NCBI GenBank assembly: GCA_037349315.1
Contig: JBAIAC010000007.1
Coordinates: forward strand, 1,798,001 to 1,862,000
Source of the DNA: Chelydra serpentina
Taxonomy: Eukaryota > Chordata > Testudines > Chelydridae
Direction of reading: 5' to 3'
DNA: 64,000 bases
Shown here: piece by piece, positions 44,584 to 56,693 of the stretch
Numbering within the stretch: the stretch's first letter is position 1
How the letters are laid out: each line of letters opens with the position of its first letter
Made by a program: the position numbers and the translations under genes
Notes under the pieces: generated by a model
The model's input: the letters and a program-made list of their open reading frames with translations, nothing else
What the model was told of the DNA's origin: nothing
Databases searched by the model: none

Positions 44584-44954
44584 GCTATAATATACCGTTG
44601 TAAAGAAAATCAAGGCCACAGTTTTCGGGGGAGTGGTCATTGGCATACCAAGTCTCTCGCCGCTCAGATGGCTGCTCAGATCCATCCCTGATTGGAAGTG
44701 ATCCAAACAAGTTACCACTTGGTAACTCTTTGGTAACTAATTTTAAATGTGTTCGTGGCCTCCTCCCAGGGCATAGAAGGGAAAATGGGCACTTTGGAAA
44801 AGCCCTGCCATAGTTGACACTTCTTGTTGGTTCCAACATGGATACCAGGGGCAGAATGAGTGTGAGAACTGAATAGTTATTTCACTTATAGCATTAGCAT
44901 CCTAGGGCAGGCCTGAAGCACACTGGCTGGGTAGTACGGGGAGGTTTGCACTGC
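44584..44954. other. Unassigned sequence
   Basis: Nothing recognised. Confidence 0.5.
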
Positions 44955-45115
44955 CATGTTTATTATTATTGTTTATTATGACTTATCTGTACAATGGCAG
45001 CAGCCGATCATAGATCAAGCCCCCATTGTGCTGGGCGCTGTACATACACCTAACAAAAAGATGCTCCCTGCCCCAAAGAGCTTACACTATAAGATGAAAG
45101 ACAACAGGTGGGTAT
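44955..45115 (-). repeat. Old L3/CR1-type LINE tail
   Basis: TTATTATTATTGTTTATTAT, CCCCCATTGTGCTGGGCGCT, GTACATACACCTAAC, CTGCCCCAAAGAGCTTACAC and AGACAACAGGTGGGTA are the reverse of the family at 18345 and 45535. Confidence 0.65.
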
Positions 45116-45534
45116 GATTGACAGGAGGCAGAGCACTGCCCATGATCTGCCTTTACTGTAGATAAATAGAGTTCAGTCTCCAGGTTTGTCAGGCAAGCCC
45201 CTTTCATGCCTGCTGCAATTTCCGTGGGAAAAGGTTCTAGAAGAAATGTTAGGGAGCAACCAGGAAAGCAGATCAGCGAAGTGATTGCCAGCGTGGAACG
45301 CGCCTGCAGCGTTCTGTCACTCAGAGGACCGGTTGGCTGAGGTTTTGTTGCTATTTGACACTTTTGTAGCCTCTCTTATTCTGAAGAATTCCGACGTGCA
45401 TTATGAACTGTGTATGGAGGAGTTACTCCAGCACCTCTCCTGTGGCAGTTGTGTAACAACACTCAGGAAGCTCACAACAGCTCAGGAGAGAAAGGGGAGG
45501 TACATTTGTTGAGTCCACCTGTTGTCTCATCTTT
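45116..45534. other. Unassigned sequence
   Basis: Nothing recognised. Confidence 0.5.
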
Positions 45535-45650
45535 ATACACAGACTGGAAGCTTTTTGCCATAGGTTTGTACAGCACCTGGCCCAGTGGGGCCCTGAGCCA
45601 TGACTGGGGCCCCTAGGTGCTACCGTAATACACATAATAAACAATCATAA
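45535..45650 (+). repeat. Old L3/CR1-type LINE tail
   Basis: AGGTTTGTACAGCACCTGGC, CCAGTGGGGCCCTGAGCCAT, GACTGGGGCCCCTAGGTGCT and ACATAATAAACAATCATAAG follow the family order. Confidence 0.65.
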
Positions 45651-47855
45651 GTAAATAGCCTACTTAGCTGAAATTCCCTTGTACTAACAGTGCTGTGGTG
45701 ACCCGTGCGGGCTAGCTACTCACTGGAGGATCGTGTACAACTCCCCACTGGAGCCTGTCGAGTCTTCTCATTTCTAGTCAGACGTGGCGCTGGCAAGTTT
45801 TTCTGTGATAACTGTGCTGTTAATGCAGGTCACTGGCATATGTGCTGAAATAGCATTTCCCCTGGAGTGCGAATATTAAAGATCGGTGAAGAAGGCTTTG
45901 TTTGCTCTCCGGCTCTGGAAAACAAGGTCACTTCTCCACCAATACGCAGAGGACAGCAAAGCTTTGGGTTGGGTTTTTTTTTTTTCCTCGTGAAGGAAAG
46001 CACCCTTTTCCCCCTCACACCCCACCCAACTATTTCCTAACCAACAGCCAGGGACAGCAAGATGGACAAGTCGTCAGGACAATAAGGAAAACAGCAGTGG
46101 TTTGATAATAAGCCAGGGGAGGTATGGGACTGATGGGGGAGCACTGTCCCAGAAACACATTTTTTTGATGGGCAACATTCAAGAACACATTCCAATGTTA
46201 AGTCATCACCGTTTGTTGGCAGAGCGGCTCTGGGTGTTGACTACCGATGTTTGTTTCAAAAGGAGGGAGAGGGGAAGCCCGATTCAGCGTTCCAGCTCAA
46301 CCAGTGACCAATAGGCCCAAGAGAGAACATGCTCTTTTTACTCATCCAATTATAACATGTTACGAAGTAAGGGTCCTACTGAATGTCATGGTGTGATCAC
46401 AGTAGGTGAGTATAATACGTACAGTGTACCCCATCTCCACGGAAGGCTTTTCCAACAGCAATAAAATGCGGGGGCGGGGGGGTGTTGTTCGTTGAATCCC
46501 AGCCTTCCCTGTGCAACACTTATCTTGTCCTGGACTTAGCACCCTCCTGCCCTGTTTTTCTATCCAGGGCTAATAAAATAGGGTAAATATTCCCCTGACA
46601 ATCTACTGCATCTTATGTAGCAAAACAAGGGAAAACATTGAATGAAACGAATATTGGCCAGGATACCCTTGGATATGAAAATGGAGCCAGCAGGGCAAGG
46701 AAAATGACTATTTAATCAGAAACAGGCACACACCTAGATCTGCAAGCTCGACACGTTACATCCACTCTGTTTAGCACAGTTCTACATCAGCAGACACGCT
46801 GCTCAAGGACTGTAAAAATGACAGAGACATTCCAGAGCATTGCATTTATTTCAGTGTGTAATTTTGCATTTGGAAGACCTGGAGATCATTCAGATACTGT
46901 TGTGGGTTTGTACTGGAGCTTTTGTGGCTTTGTACTTGTGCGAGGTGCTTAACACACCATTAACATTCCCAAACTTTCAGTATTCTTACGGTTGTTTGCA
47001 CAAGTGTTCCTATCATGGCTAACAAAATTGTGGGCTTTAACTTTTTTAAATAGTTGGATATAGAAAATTGATTTTTTAAAATCAAGACGTCGTACAAACC
47101 GAATCCCCCGGCATTGCATTTTCTCTGTAATATCCTCAGAACCCAGTGTGGCTGCAACTTCAGTTGTGAATCTTCTGAACTACCTTAGCAGCACAAAGGC
47201 CATACAAAAATAGCCACGTAGAAAAGGGTCAGGACTGGAGCTGGTCACGTATGTTTTCTGCAAATGTTTCAAATGAAACCAAAAAAAAATTGTTTAGCGT
47301 GAACTTTTGCTTTTTTGTCTAAATGAAAACAAAACGAAAGAACGAAAATCTGTGTTCAGTTATTTCCACCCTGAGAAAAGAAGAGTGAAAGAACTCAAAA
47401 CCGAACATTTTTCATTCTTTCACTGAAAAACCAGAAAATTTTGATCAAAATCTCCACAGGAAATTTCCAATACTGTTGAAAAGCTGCCTTTTATCAAAAA
47501 TATGTTTGATGGAAAGGTTTCTACTGGCTTTAGTCTTGACCTATTCTAAGGCACAATCTTAAAAAGGTGATAAATCCTGGTAAAAAAAAGTTTCCTCTCC
47601 TGTCATCCGTCCATCTGGATCTCTGGCTTTCCTTCGTTGTTTCTATCACTTTAGACATAGGTGACTTCAGTCGGGTGCTCAGACACAATGGGGATGGACA
47701 TGGTATAAAAATGTCTACAGAGTCGAAGAGAGGCACCCAAAACCAGTTGCTGCTTTTTTAACAGTTTAGGCTGAAGGTCTCAATCCGGCGATGAGTTCTA
47801 TGCAGGCACCGACAGAGCCCAGAATGGGCAGCGGGCTGCCCGTGTGACACTCATT
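45651..47855. other. Unassigned sequence
   Basis: No gene. 47235-47500 is rich in GAAAA/TTTTC words like 32735-33075 and may be the same old repeat. Confidence 0.45.
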
Positions 47856-47965
47856 GCTGGACCAGGGCTTAAGTGACTTGTCCCAGGTTATGCAGTGAGC
47901 CAGCAGTAGAGTTGAGAGTCAGATTCAAGAGTCCTGGCTCCTAGTTCCATGATCTAACAGCTCGA
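47856..47965 (-). repeat. MIR-type SINE fragment
   Basis: AGTGACTTGTCCCAGGTTAT, GCAGTGAGCCAGCAGTAGAG, CAGATTCAAGAGTCCTGGCT match reverse MIR core and B box region. Confidence 0.7.
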
Positions 47966-50900
47966 TCATGTTCCTTCCCCAAACTGCCCCCACTTGTACC
48001 CTCATCCAGGTTGAGATGGTGTTTTTTGTCGATGTAAAAAGCTAAACCCAGTATCGTGCGTGTGGTCTTTTATTAAAGTAGTAGAAGGACACAGCAGGAA
48101 ATGAACATGTCAGCTATCCCTGGGTTAGGAAAACATTCATATGCACTTACTTGGACTTAATCCATGTGACCTTCCCTATTGTTTACTATTTAACAATTTG
48201 CCAAAATCATGCATTGTTTACCCAATGAGGAAGGAGGCGCTTGCTCTTGCCTACAGAAAAGTAGCATCTCTCACACACAAGATCTTGGCTATCTTTTAGC
48301 GTGGCCTTCCTTTGGGCAAAGTTTTAGTGGCCCCGTTAAGTTCTAAATAGTGGTTAACTTTTTTTAAAAGTATGCTCCCGTTATAAGGCTGTGGTGTTAT
48401 CAAGTATTCTGAGGATGATGTCAACCAGGAGGGCAACCCTGGCTCCGTTTGTACATGTCCCACTGCATTTTGAGGCTGAGTCCGCAGCTTTGGGGTGTGG
48501 ACGCTCTGGGGGTGTTTTCAGTGCCGGTGAGAACACTGGTGTCTATTCTAAAGTTCTTGTCCGTTTTCTACCTTTTGTGTAGCTCTTCATAGGATGGCAG
48601 TAATTAATATCTAAGTGTATGTTTGATACGCCAAAAAGCTCTCCTCTTAAGAGTAAATACTAAATCTGGGGACTTTTTGGGGAATGTTTTTGGTTGTTAT
48701 GGAAAAGAAAATTCTGCTTGAATACTGAGGGGTGATGGTCTGCTGTCAATTAACACGTGGTTCCCAATGAGGGCCAAACAAGTTAAGCCCGTTCTGTGAC
48801 AGCAGAGGAGCTCAGTTCCGCAAGATACTAGAGTATTCTGGGAAGCTGTAAAGTTCCCTCCAATCTCATTGATCTCAATGAGAAACGTGGGGGCTCACTC
48901 AGGCATGAAGTGGGACAGCCCATTCTGAGAACATTAGTTTGCGAGTCTCACTGTCCTCTGTACGTCTGTCAGGCATGTACCAGACCTAAAATCAGACATT
49001 TCTCCTTTTTTTAAAGGGGTGCTGCTAAGGTTACTGCAATTTAATAAGCCTCAAAAATAATGAAAAGAAACCCACCCCCATCGTGATCCTGAAGTGTCTT
49101 CCAAGCTCCCCAAAGCAAAGGTTGCAACACTCTGACAACCTGCCTTCTCTGTTGTGTGACTCCCCTGGAGCTGGGTTTCTTAGCTGTATGTCCTAAAATC
49201 AGAATCCTTGTTTATTTCACACGAGGATGGAGCAGACTGACACAGGAATGGAAATACTTAATAGCAAGCCCAAAACCCAGAGGAGAGGTTTAATCTTAGT
49301 CCTGTAAGCCTTGCAGATATCCCTTAATGGGAGTTTTCAGTCACCAGAGAGCTAGATACTGTTTTACCCAAGACGTGTTCCCTTGAGATAATCACTGATG
49401 TACTCCGCTGTAGCACACAGAGTAACTGCTTAAAGAGCGTCCAGCAACAACGGAAAGCTTCCCGCAAGCAGATAACATTTATGAGTCTCATAGTCATTTG
49501 CCTTTTCTTTTTGCACCAAGCTAACGTTCAGAAGCACGCGTAGCTTTTTATTTAAAGACGAGAGCCATCGTTCCCATTTGGGAACCTCCGGGGCAGGAGG
49601 CTTCATTCTTTCTACTAGTCGTTTCTCGCAGAATGAAGTGGTATTTCAGCACTTCAGTTACTGGTTTGCCTCTGGGTTAGTTTTAACATTTGATTAGGTT
49701 TAAACCTAAACCTTAAGGTATTTTCATTTTCCATTAAGAAAGGATCGGGGTGACTTCTTTTCCTCCCCTAAATCAGTGGTGTCCTCAATGAAATTGTCAA
49801 AGACCTTGTGTTTTGGAAGGGAGGTTCCTTTGCTCCCAGAGCTTTAGACCAGAGGACCAAGGCATTAAGGGAGAGTGAGATTAAGACATTCTGGTTATTT
49901 TTATTCTCTGTCCAGCCTATCCAACAAAATGGAGACTAGAATCAGGCTTGGCTTAGTTCAGTTAATTTCACAAATGTGTCAATGTCCTAAAACACCACCA
50001 CTGTGGAGAGGTCGAGTCCGCCCCAGTGCATGATCCGCACTAGGAGTTACGCACATGGATCAGTGAGAATAAGCTATCTGCAACTATTGCATAGTGTTAA
50101 TGTGCAGCATCCTATCTGATGCATAACACACACTATTGGTGGTTTCCCACTGTGTACAGTGCAGCTGTTTGTAACCTATACATACCTCATCAGAAATATG
50201 GCGCGTATGGAGCAGAAATGGAGCTAAATCATGAAGTCTGGCTCTGTCTTTCCCTAAAATTCAAAGGGGCCCTGTGCCCCACTCATTTAATACCAAGTAG
50301 ATTAAATTCATACTTGGGGATGGGGTATCCCATCTGTGTGTTTTCACACCTCCCTCTCTCTAGCTCCATCCCGCCTCCTCCCCCCCCCCCCCCCCCAAAA
50401 GAAAGAAAGAAAGAATGGACTCCGGCTTGTAAACATTTTGGGTAATGATTTAGCGGCACTCTTCACTGCTGCCCATGTGAGTGTCAGTGGGATAACACAC
50501 GTGCTTAAAACATTGTGCATGTGCTTAAGTACTTTGCAGAATGAGATGCCTACAAATAAAGTTACACCTTGCCTATTCTTCATGTGTTATCTTCTAACCC
50601 AGTTTATTATCCGGGGGAGATATTTGGAAGGGGAAGGGATGGTATTATTTACTACATATAACATTTTTTTCTCTGGGGTGGGTTTTCTTTTCAGTTTAGT
50701 AAAAGGGTCATTTAGAAATCAGATTAAAGTGGTTTCTAGAACTCTCCTAAACAGCTGGAAAGGTTTGTTGTCAGGGTGGTGGCAGTGGCTTGCCAGTTAA
50801 GATGTCTCTACTGCCCCCAAACTTGGAACAAACCACCAGAGGTGCTGTTTGTGCATTGTGGCTGGAGGCTGCACTAACCAATTCTGAAAGCTCTCCTCTC

Positions 50901-51189
50901 ATCTGTGAGTTCAGATGTAGTTGAGAGTCAGACTGCAGGCAGATGTGTCAGCCCTGCTCCATCTGAGTGCAATCACAGTTGACATCTCCACTGGGGCCAT
51001 GTCTTAAGGAACATGTATTTTTTATAACCTTGCATTTGGAGAAGGCAAACACAATAATGTTTGTAGAATCTTTATCATCTGTGCTGTTAGTTCTTTTAGC
51101 CACCCAAACGTCCATTAGCCTCATGATGGTGGTGTGTGTAATTATTTGACAGCCAGTCCAATTCTATCCACCATGGCCCGTTTCCTTAG
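47966..51189. other. Unassigned sequence
   Basis: No gene or clear transposon over about 3.2 kb. A C run followed by (AAAG)n lies at 50379-50414, and a decayed GTGCTTAA repeat piece near 50495-50545. Confidence 0.5.
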
Positions 51190-51385
51190 TAACCTCCCAG
51201 TCTTTTAATGTATTTCTACTCCCAAAAGCCCTGGGAGTGAGCACACCTACAGAGGGGGAACTCGGGCACAGCAAGCCGAAGTGGCTTGCCCAGGGTCACC
51301 CAGGAAGTTTGGGGAGGGACTGGGAACTGAACTCTGATCTCCCAAGACCCAAGCTAGTGCCTTAGCCACTCAGCCGTTCTTTCTC
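51190..51385 (-). repeat. MIR-type SINE
   Basis: GTGGCTTGCCCAGGGTCACC, GGGAACTGAACTCTGATCTC and CTAGTGCCTTAGCCACTC are the reverse of the MIR core, B box and A box regions. Confidence 0.75.
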
Positions 51386-51519
51386 TCCACTCCCGGCTTT
51401 ATGTTACCTTTTACTTCCCCCATCTCGTTAGTGGCTTTTCCTGCTACACTCGTCTTGACCATTTGCGCGTGGTTCCCTGGACCAAATCTGGAGGAGCTGA
51501 GTAGGTGGGTGTGAATCTA

Positions 51520-52110
51520 GCGACTTGTCTAGATGTAAAGTTGCACCGTTTAACTGAGGGTGCGAGTTAAAATAGTTTTAGTTAAACTGGTGCAGAAGGC
51601 AGTGTGGACACCCTGGGCCTACGTCCACACTACGTCAGTGGTGGCGGCATGTAGGGTACGTGTAACTCCACGCCGCAGTGAAAAGCCCGCTGCATCCAAA
51701 CTGCGTTGTGTAGCTACACGTCCGTGAAAGGCTCTGGCAGGGGAAGCAGTGGGGAAAGCGGCCCCCTCCTGCCACAGCCTTTCCTCACGGGGGGAGGGTT
51801 TTCCCGAGGAGGAAAAAGGCTCCGGTAGCAGAGAGGCAGCGAGACACTGCACTGCTACGTGTATCACTGGAGATGGGGAACAAAACCATGCCTCACCCTC
51901 TCTACTGCTATTTATACCCCTCCATGGGTACGTACTCGACTCTCCGCCGAAAGGCACCCGTACCTTTACATTGATATAAACCTGATCTATATGTGTTTCG
52001 CTTACGGCAATTGGGAACCAGTTTAAGCTAAACTGAAATAAGAACGTGCAAACTAACCAAATTAAGTTAAACGGGTGAAACTTCGGTGTGCAGACAAAGG
52101 CATATAGGAG
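51520..52110. mobile_element. Nested TCTACACT-type MITEs
   Basis: The outer element starts CTTGTCTAGATGTAAAGTTG, with TTAACT/AGTTAA arms, and its other half reappears at 52010-52105 (AGTTTAAGCTAAACTG ... GTGTGCAGACAAAGGC). Between them an inner element starts GGGCCTACGTCCACACTACG (51617) and runs to about 51975. Neither has coding. The exact junctions are uncertain. Confidence 0.45.
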
Positions 52111-52141
52111 CGTAAATCCCATTCATTGTCAATGACACTTA

Positions 52142-52401
52142 GGGTACATCTACACTACCTGCCAGATCGGCGGGCAGTGATCGATCTATCAGATCAATTT
52201 ATCGCTTCTAGTGTAGACGCGATAAATCGATCCCCGAGCGCTCTCCCGTCAACTCCAGTACTCCACTGCCGCGAGAGTCGGAGCTCACAATACGACCACG
52301 GAAGCGGAGTCGATGGGGGAGCGGGAGCGGTCGACTCGCCGCCATGAGGACGCAGAGGTAAGTTGACCTAAGATACGTCAACTTACCTCTGAAGTTAACC
52401 C
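52142..52401 (+). mobile_element. Harbinger-like MITE, truncated at right
   Basis: It starts at GGGTACATCTACACTACCTG after TTA (52139-52141), then TCGATCTATCAGATCAATTT, GTAGACGCGATAAATCGATC and GGTCGACTCGCC, the plus-strand counterpart of 40276-40576. It ends amid AGGTAAGTTGACC / GTCAACTTACCTC pairs without the second terminus. Confidence 0.72.
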
Positions 52402-53939
52402 AGCTGTCTGAGTTTGTCTCTCTCTCAAACCCCGAAATGGTTGTTTTCTAAGTTGGATGATACCAGTCCCACCTTGGACAAGCAAATCTCTCTTTGTATG
52501 GTGTATTACGCTTTCAATCGAAATGCCAAAGGTTTATTCAGTGTTCTTAATTAAACCCTACCATGGGGTGTACCCCCAAATGCTTTTTGTGCCCTTTAAA
52601 AACACTCCAGCTGGGCTCGCTTTGGTAGCTTGCCTTTCCAGTGACTTTCAGTGGGACGCTGGGACTGCTTACCAGACTGTCACAAATCCCGGATTGCTCT
52701 GAACTTAGCTGCAAGTCCTTATTTGCGGGGGGCTCGGGGCCAAAATGTCCCATCATGTATCCTTGGGCCTGCTTTAGGCAATTGTTTGCACGATCACTGT
52801 GCCAAAAAACCCAGCCCACGTGGGAGACTTGTCCAGGAACAAGGCTCAGCAACAAAACAATGTTCTTGGTTTTAAAGACCTATATGATGATAAACTGACT
52901 TTTCCTAGGAGCAGCTGAATTGCTGTCTATCAGAGGAAGGTATCCAATGCAAGCATGATAATGAACCCATTTCTATGGAAACTTCCTCATTACCACTCTT
53001 TTTTTGCTGGCTCCCCTCCAATTTGTGAACTGCTTCTCAAAATTGAAAGACCACCTCATAAATCACACACAAATACAGTCTGCATTAAAAAGAGAGCATC
53101 CTGAAGAGTATGAACACTAACCAGGATTTATGAACCAAAACCTTTGTTCCAGTCAAGGAAACCCCTAGGCACAATTTTAATTTGTTTCATTTTATTTTTC
53201 TTAAGAAAAGAATGAAATATGTGTAACTTGGACGTCATAAAATCTCTTTCATACCTTGGGTTGGATCGTTGGCCATGTTGAAGTCAATAAAACTGCACTG
53301 AATTACTCCTGCCGGAGATTTGGCCCCTTGCTTTATTATTTTGGTCTGTGTAGGTTTTTGGAGGGGGGCGTTAATAAAAATTGTTTTCAAACTACGAGCG
53401 GCTTATTTTAGAGGGAAACCTTTTCGGAAGCAACAGTATCACTGAAAAAAACCCAACCAGCTGTCACTGAGCTTAGCATGAGGGATTCCCATGGCTGAGA
53501 GAGAGAATAGTGGGGGAAATTATGTAGATGGGGGGAAAAAATAGTTACTTATTTATAGCTATCCTATCGGATCTGTCAGTCGGTGTTCTTGCCACGGTTT
53601 CCAAGCTCCCCATAAAATGAGCCTGGGTACTCTCACCGGTATCTTTACCTCTCTCACCTCCGGTCTGCAGGGACTGGACTTTGGGTGGTGGTTGTGGTCG
53701 TATTGTGAGCTAGGCTGGGGAACTGGGCTTTGCTTTTTGCTGTGAGGTTACTGAGTTTCATGAGCACGCCTGATCCTGTAGGGAATGGGGGGCAGTTTCT
53801 GAGAAAGCGCTCGCTTGCTCTCTCTCTCACACACAGCTCCCTCTTGAGGATAACAGTGCCGTTATTTCTGCGGAACGTGGCTGCCGTGGGATGGCTGTCT
53901 AGGTGGCTACGGTAGCTCACAGTCTTAACGCTGTCTGGA
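52402..53939. other. Unassigned sequence
   Basis: No gene or recognised repeat. Confidence 0.5.
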
Positions 53940-54350
53940 GGCTAAATATATTTTAACATCCCCATTTTACAGATGGAGAACTGAGGCACAAAGAGCTCAA
54001 GGCCTGGTCTTTACCCATGTAGCTGTTTCAGTCAGGAGGGAGATTTTTTTCCCCCATTGCCAAAATCATTATACTCGTACAACTCTGAACGTGGATCCCT
54101 CCTTGCAGGAAGAAGCTATGCTGCTCTAAGCACCTCTAGTGTATAGAAAACATCTGTGTGCAGAAACCTCTAAGGGTCAAGGTATTTAGGCACCGAAAGA
54201 TGCAGGCAGGGACCTAGTGAGATTTTTTTAAAGCCTCTAGGCTCCTCGTGCCCATTGAAATCAGTCTGGTCCTAATTAACTTTGCCAGGATCACACAGGA
54301 GTAGAAAATTGAGCCCTGCTGGCACCCTAACCATTGGGCTCTCCTTCCTC
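53940..54350 (-). repeat. MIR fragments split by an old palindromic repeat
   Basis: CATCCCCATTTTACAGATGG and GAACTGAGGCACAAAGAG (53958-53997) and then GCCAGGATCACACAGGAGTA with ACCCTAACCATTGGGCTC (54285-54343) are consecutive MIR parts. Between them, GGTATTTAGGCACCGAAAGA ... AGCCTCTAGGCTCC (54178-54250) matches a palindromic amniote repeat of the AGGCACCTAA type. Confidence 0.55.
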
Positions 54351-54754
54351 TCTAGACCTGATCGCAACAGGTGAGGTGGTTTCTGGGTAAGCTGAGCCAG
54401 TCCTTAGAAGATGGGGGTTGGAACCTGGAATTCTGGGCAAAAACCTTCCAAACATAGTTACTATTGGACTCTCCATACAGTATGGGCCAGGTGTATCTAC
54501 GTCTTGCAGTGGAGATACAGGTGTCAGGCCCGAGGGTAACTGCGTGGCAACGCTGACTCGTAAAGCCAAAGTTTGTCAAGGACCCACCCCTGCATACAAT
54601 GAATAACTACCCACAGCAATAAAAATAACCCCATGGCCAACAATGAGCTAGAAAGGAAACAGCCTTAGACCTTGCCTGGAAGGAAGCTACCAATCCTCCC
54701 TGAGTACTGAGCAGGAAGGGCAATCTGGAGTGACTGTCCCTTGGTGGGAGAGAC
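54351..54754. other. Unassigned sequence
   Basis: Nothing recognised. Confidence 0.5.
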
Positions 54755-54939
54755 CATAGAATCATAGAATATCAGGCTTGGAAGGGACCTTAGTAGGTCA
54801 TCTAGTCCAACCCCCTGCTCAAAGCAGGACCAATCCCCAATTTTTGCCCCAGATCCCCAAATGGCCCCCTCAAGGATTGAACTCACAACCCTGGGTTTAG
54901 CAGGCCAATGCTCAAACCACTGAGCCATCCCTCCCCCCC
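54755..54939 (-). mobile_element. Turtle tRNA-derived SINE, full length
   Basis: Minus-strand copy with the complete tail (CATAGAATCATAGAATATC at the left), body, B box (GGATTGAACTCACAACC) and A box (CAAACCACTGAGCCATCCC) at the right. It directly abuts a second SINE in the same orientation. Confidence 0.95.
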
Positions 54940-55099
54940 TTGGAAGGGACCTTCGGAGATTATCTAGTCCAACCCCCTGCTCAAAGCAGGACCAATCGCC
55001 AATTTTTGCCCCAGCTCCCTAAATGGCCCTCTCAAGGATTGAACTCACAACCCTGGGTTTAGCAGGCCAATGCTCAAACCACTGCGCTATCCCTCCTCC
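54940..55099 (-). mobile_element. Turtle tRNA-derived SINE lacking its tail
   Basis: Second minus-strand copy from TTGGAAGGGACCTTCGGAGA to CACTGCGCTATCCCTCCTCC. The tail repeat expected at its left edge is replaced by the neighbouring SINE, so either one inserted into the other's tail or the pair arose by recombination. It differs by several substitutions. Confidence 0.9.
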
Positions 55100-55116
55100 A
55101 CATAAAACTAGCTTTT

Positions 55117-55189
55117 CACCCCAGATGGGACATGAACCCACAATCTCTGGCTTCGGAAGCCAATGCCTTATCCATTAGGCCACTGGGGC
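55117..55189 (-). tRNA. tRNA-Arg (anticodon CCG), possibly a pseudogene
   Basis: On the minus strand, 73 bases fold as a cloverleaf. The acceptor stem GCCCCAG pairs with CTGGGGT and the discriminator base is G. The A box in the D arm is TGGCCTAATGG. The anticodon stem TTGGC/GCCAG carries the loop TTCCGAA, anticodon CCG, which would read CGG arginine codons. The T arm is GTGGG/CCCAT with loop TTCATGT. A TTTT run lies about 9 bases past the 3' end, as needed for Pol III stop. The nearly invariant A58 of the T loop (TTCRANN) is T here, and wobble pairs occur at 27-43 and 49-65, so it may be inactive. It sits just upstream, in its own reading direction, of two minus-strand SINEs. Confidence 0.75.
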
Positions 55190-56685
55190 CAAGCCACCTG
55201 TCCTTTCTGGGCTGTACCCAGGATATGACGCGGTCTGAACCCCACCAGTTCCGAGACACTTGAAAGTCACATGATCCATGTTGTCCCACCCATTCCCGCT
55301 GTGCGGAGGGGAGCCCGCCCTCCCAGATAGTGAGGAGAAGGGTTAGGAGCGGGGAAAGGAGCTGTGTGATAGCATTTCATCTGGTAACTGCCTCTCCCCC
55401 ACCTCATGTGGGGCACATCTGGCTCTACAGGGCCGGGGAAGAGGGCAGGAGTCAAAGGAAGAGCTGCTGTACGTAGCATGTTCACCTCTCAGAACAGCAG
55501 GATTTGCGCTGTAAAATGCACCCTGAAGTCACCTCGCTGCAGCTCTGAGCCTGCAGAGGAGTGGTGGGTGGGAGCTGAGCGGGAGGCAGGTTGAGGGCAC
55601 TGCTAGCCATGGCCCCATTGCCACAGGGGGACTGGAGGGAGCACAGAAGCAGAGGGCATCTCAGCACTTGGGGGACTGCCTTCCGCTTGTATTCCCTGGG
55701 GTCGCTGCCTAGTGTGGGGTGGGGTGGCCTTGCCCACGCCGGAGTATGGCTGGCAACATCTCTTGGAGATGGGGGAGTTGGTGAAACTGGAGTACAAACT
55801 TGGTGGACTCACATGGGCCTGATCCTCCACTGATGTAAATGAGCATAGCACCATTGACTTCACGACCCATTTACATTTCTCTTTGCCATCTCTGTGATCT
55901 TCTAGCGGGGAAGATACACAGGGAAAGGCACGGTTCTGATTAGTTAGAGTAGCGCCGTGAATCTCAACACTCTACAGACTTGTATTGGACAGGGAGTAGC
56001 AGGCAACTTCGTAAATTAATCTACCATTGATTTAAAAAAGTCTCCAGTGGTTTGGGATCAAAATGAAATTAGACTTTCAGTTCTGCACCTGCAGTCTGTT
56101 CCCATTAGTTGGTACCATCGTGGGCCACTCGAGGAAAAGGTATTTTCCAAATTTAGCATAAGTTAAATGACTGCTGCAGGACTGGAAAGAAGCCGCATGA
56201 ACATGACGGAACGTAGCGTTGATTAACGTTCAGAAAAGACACATTCGGCTGCAGCCACCTTTCACCCGTGTGAAGATACGGGGCGTCCGTGCAATACAAA
56301 CCAAAGGCAGAAACAAACAAAATTCACAATAATTGTGGGGGGAAATAGCTTTTCTGCGTTAGTCCTAAACTGATGGACTGAGTACAAATGTCTTCGGAGG
56401 AAGGGAGAATCAAGCCGAGGCACTTCCAAGCAGCCAGAAGCTTGCTCCGCTGAACGCTTACAGAGCAAAGATGGATAAACAGAGTAAGTGGTGGGCCCCG
56501 TGTTTAATGCTCACTTTGAGGGCTGCTCTAATCATCACGCCCCACGGGTAAAACGCTCTCCAAGTTCGAAGAACTTGCTGAATCAGAGGCCAAGTTACGT
56601 ACGTACGTAACTCTAAACATGTGAGTATTGCCAATGAGGTCGTGGACTTAAGTGCCTTGCTGAATTGGGTCATGATGCTGCAATA
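55190..56685. other. Unassigned sequence
   Basis: No gene. A short decayed CTTAAGTGC repeat piece lies at 56645-56670. Confidence 0.5.
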
Positions 56686-56693
56686 GGATCCAT

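Noticed and set aside
50336..50800. 154-codon open frame after a poly-C / AAAG tract
   Set aside because: No domain, hydrophobic by composition, starts in a simple repeat; no evidence of an exon.
51619..52122. 167-codon open frame on the minus strand
   Set aside because: Covers nested MITEs; no domain and no splice or start context worth citing.
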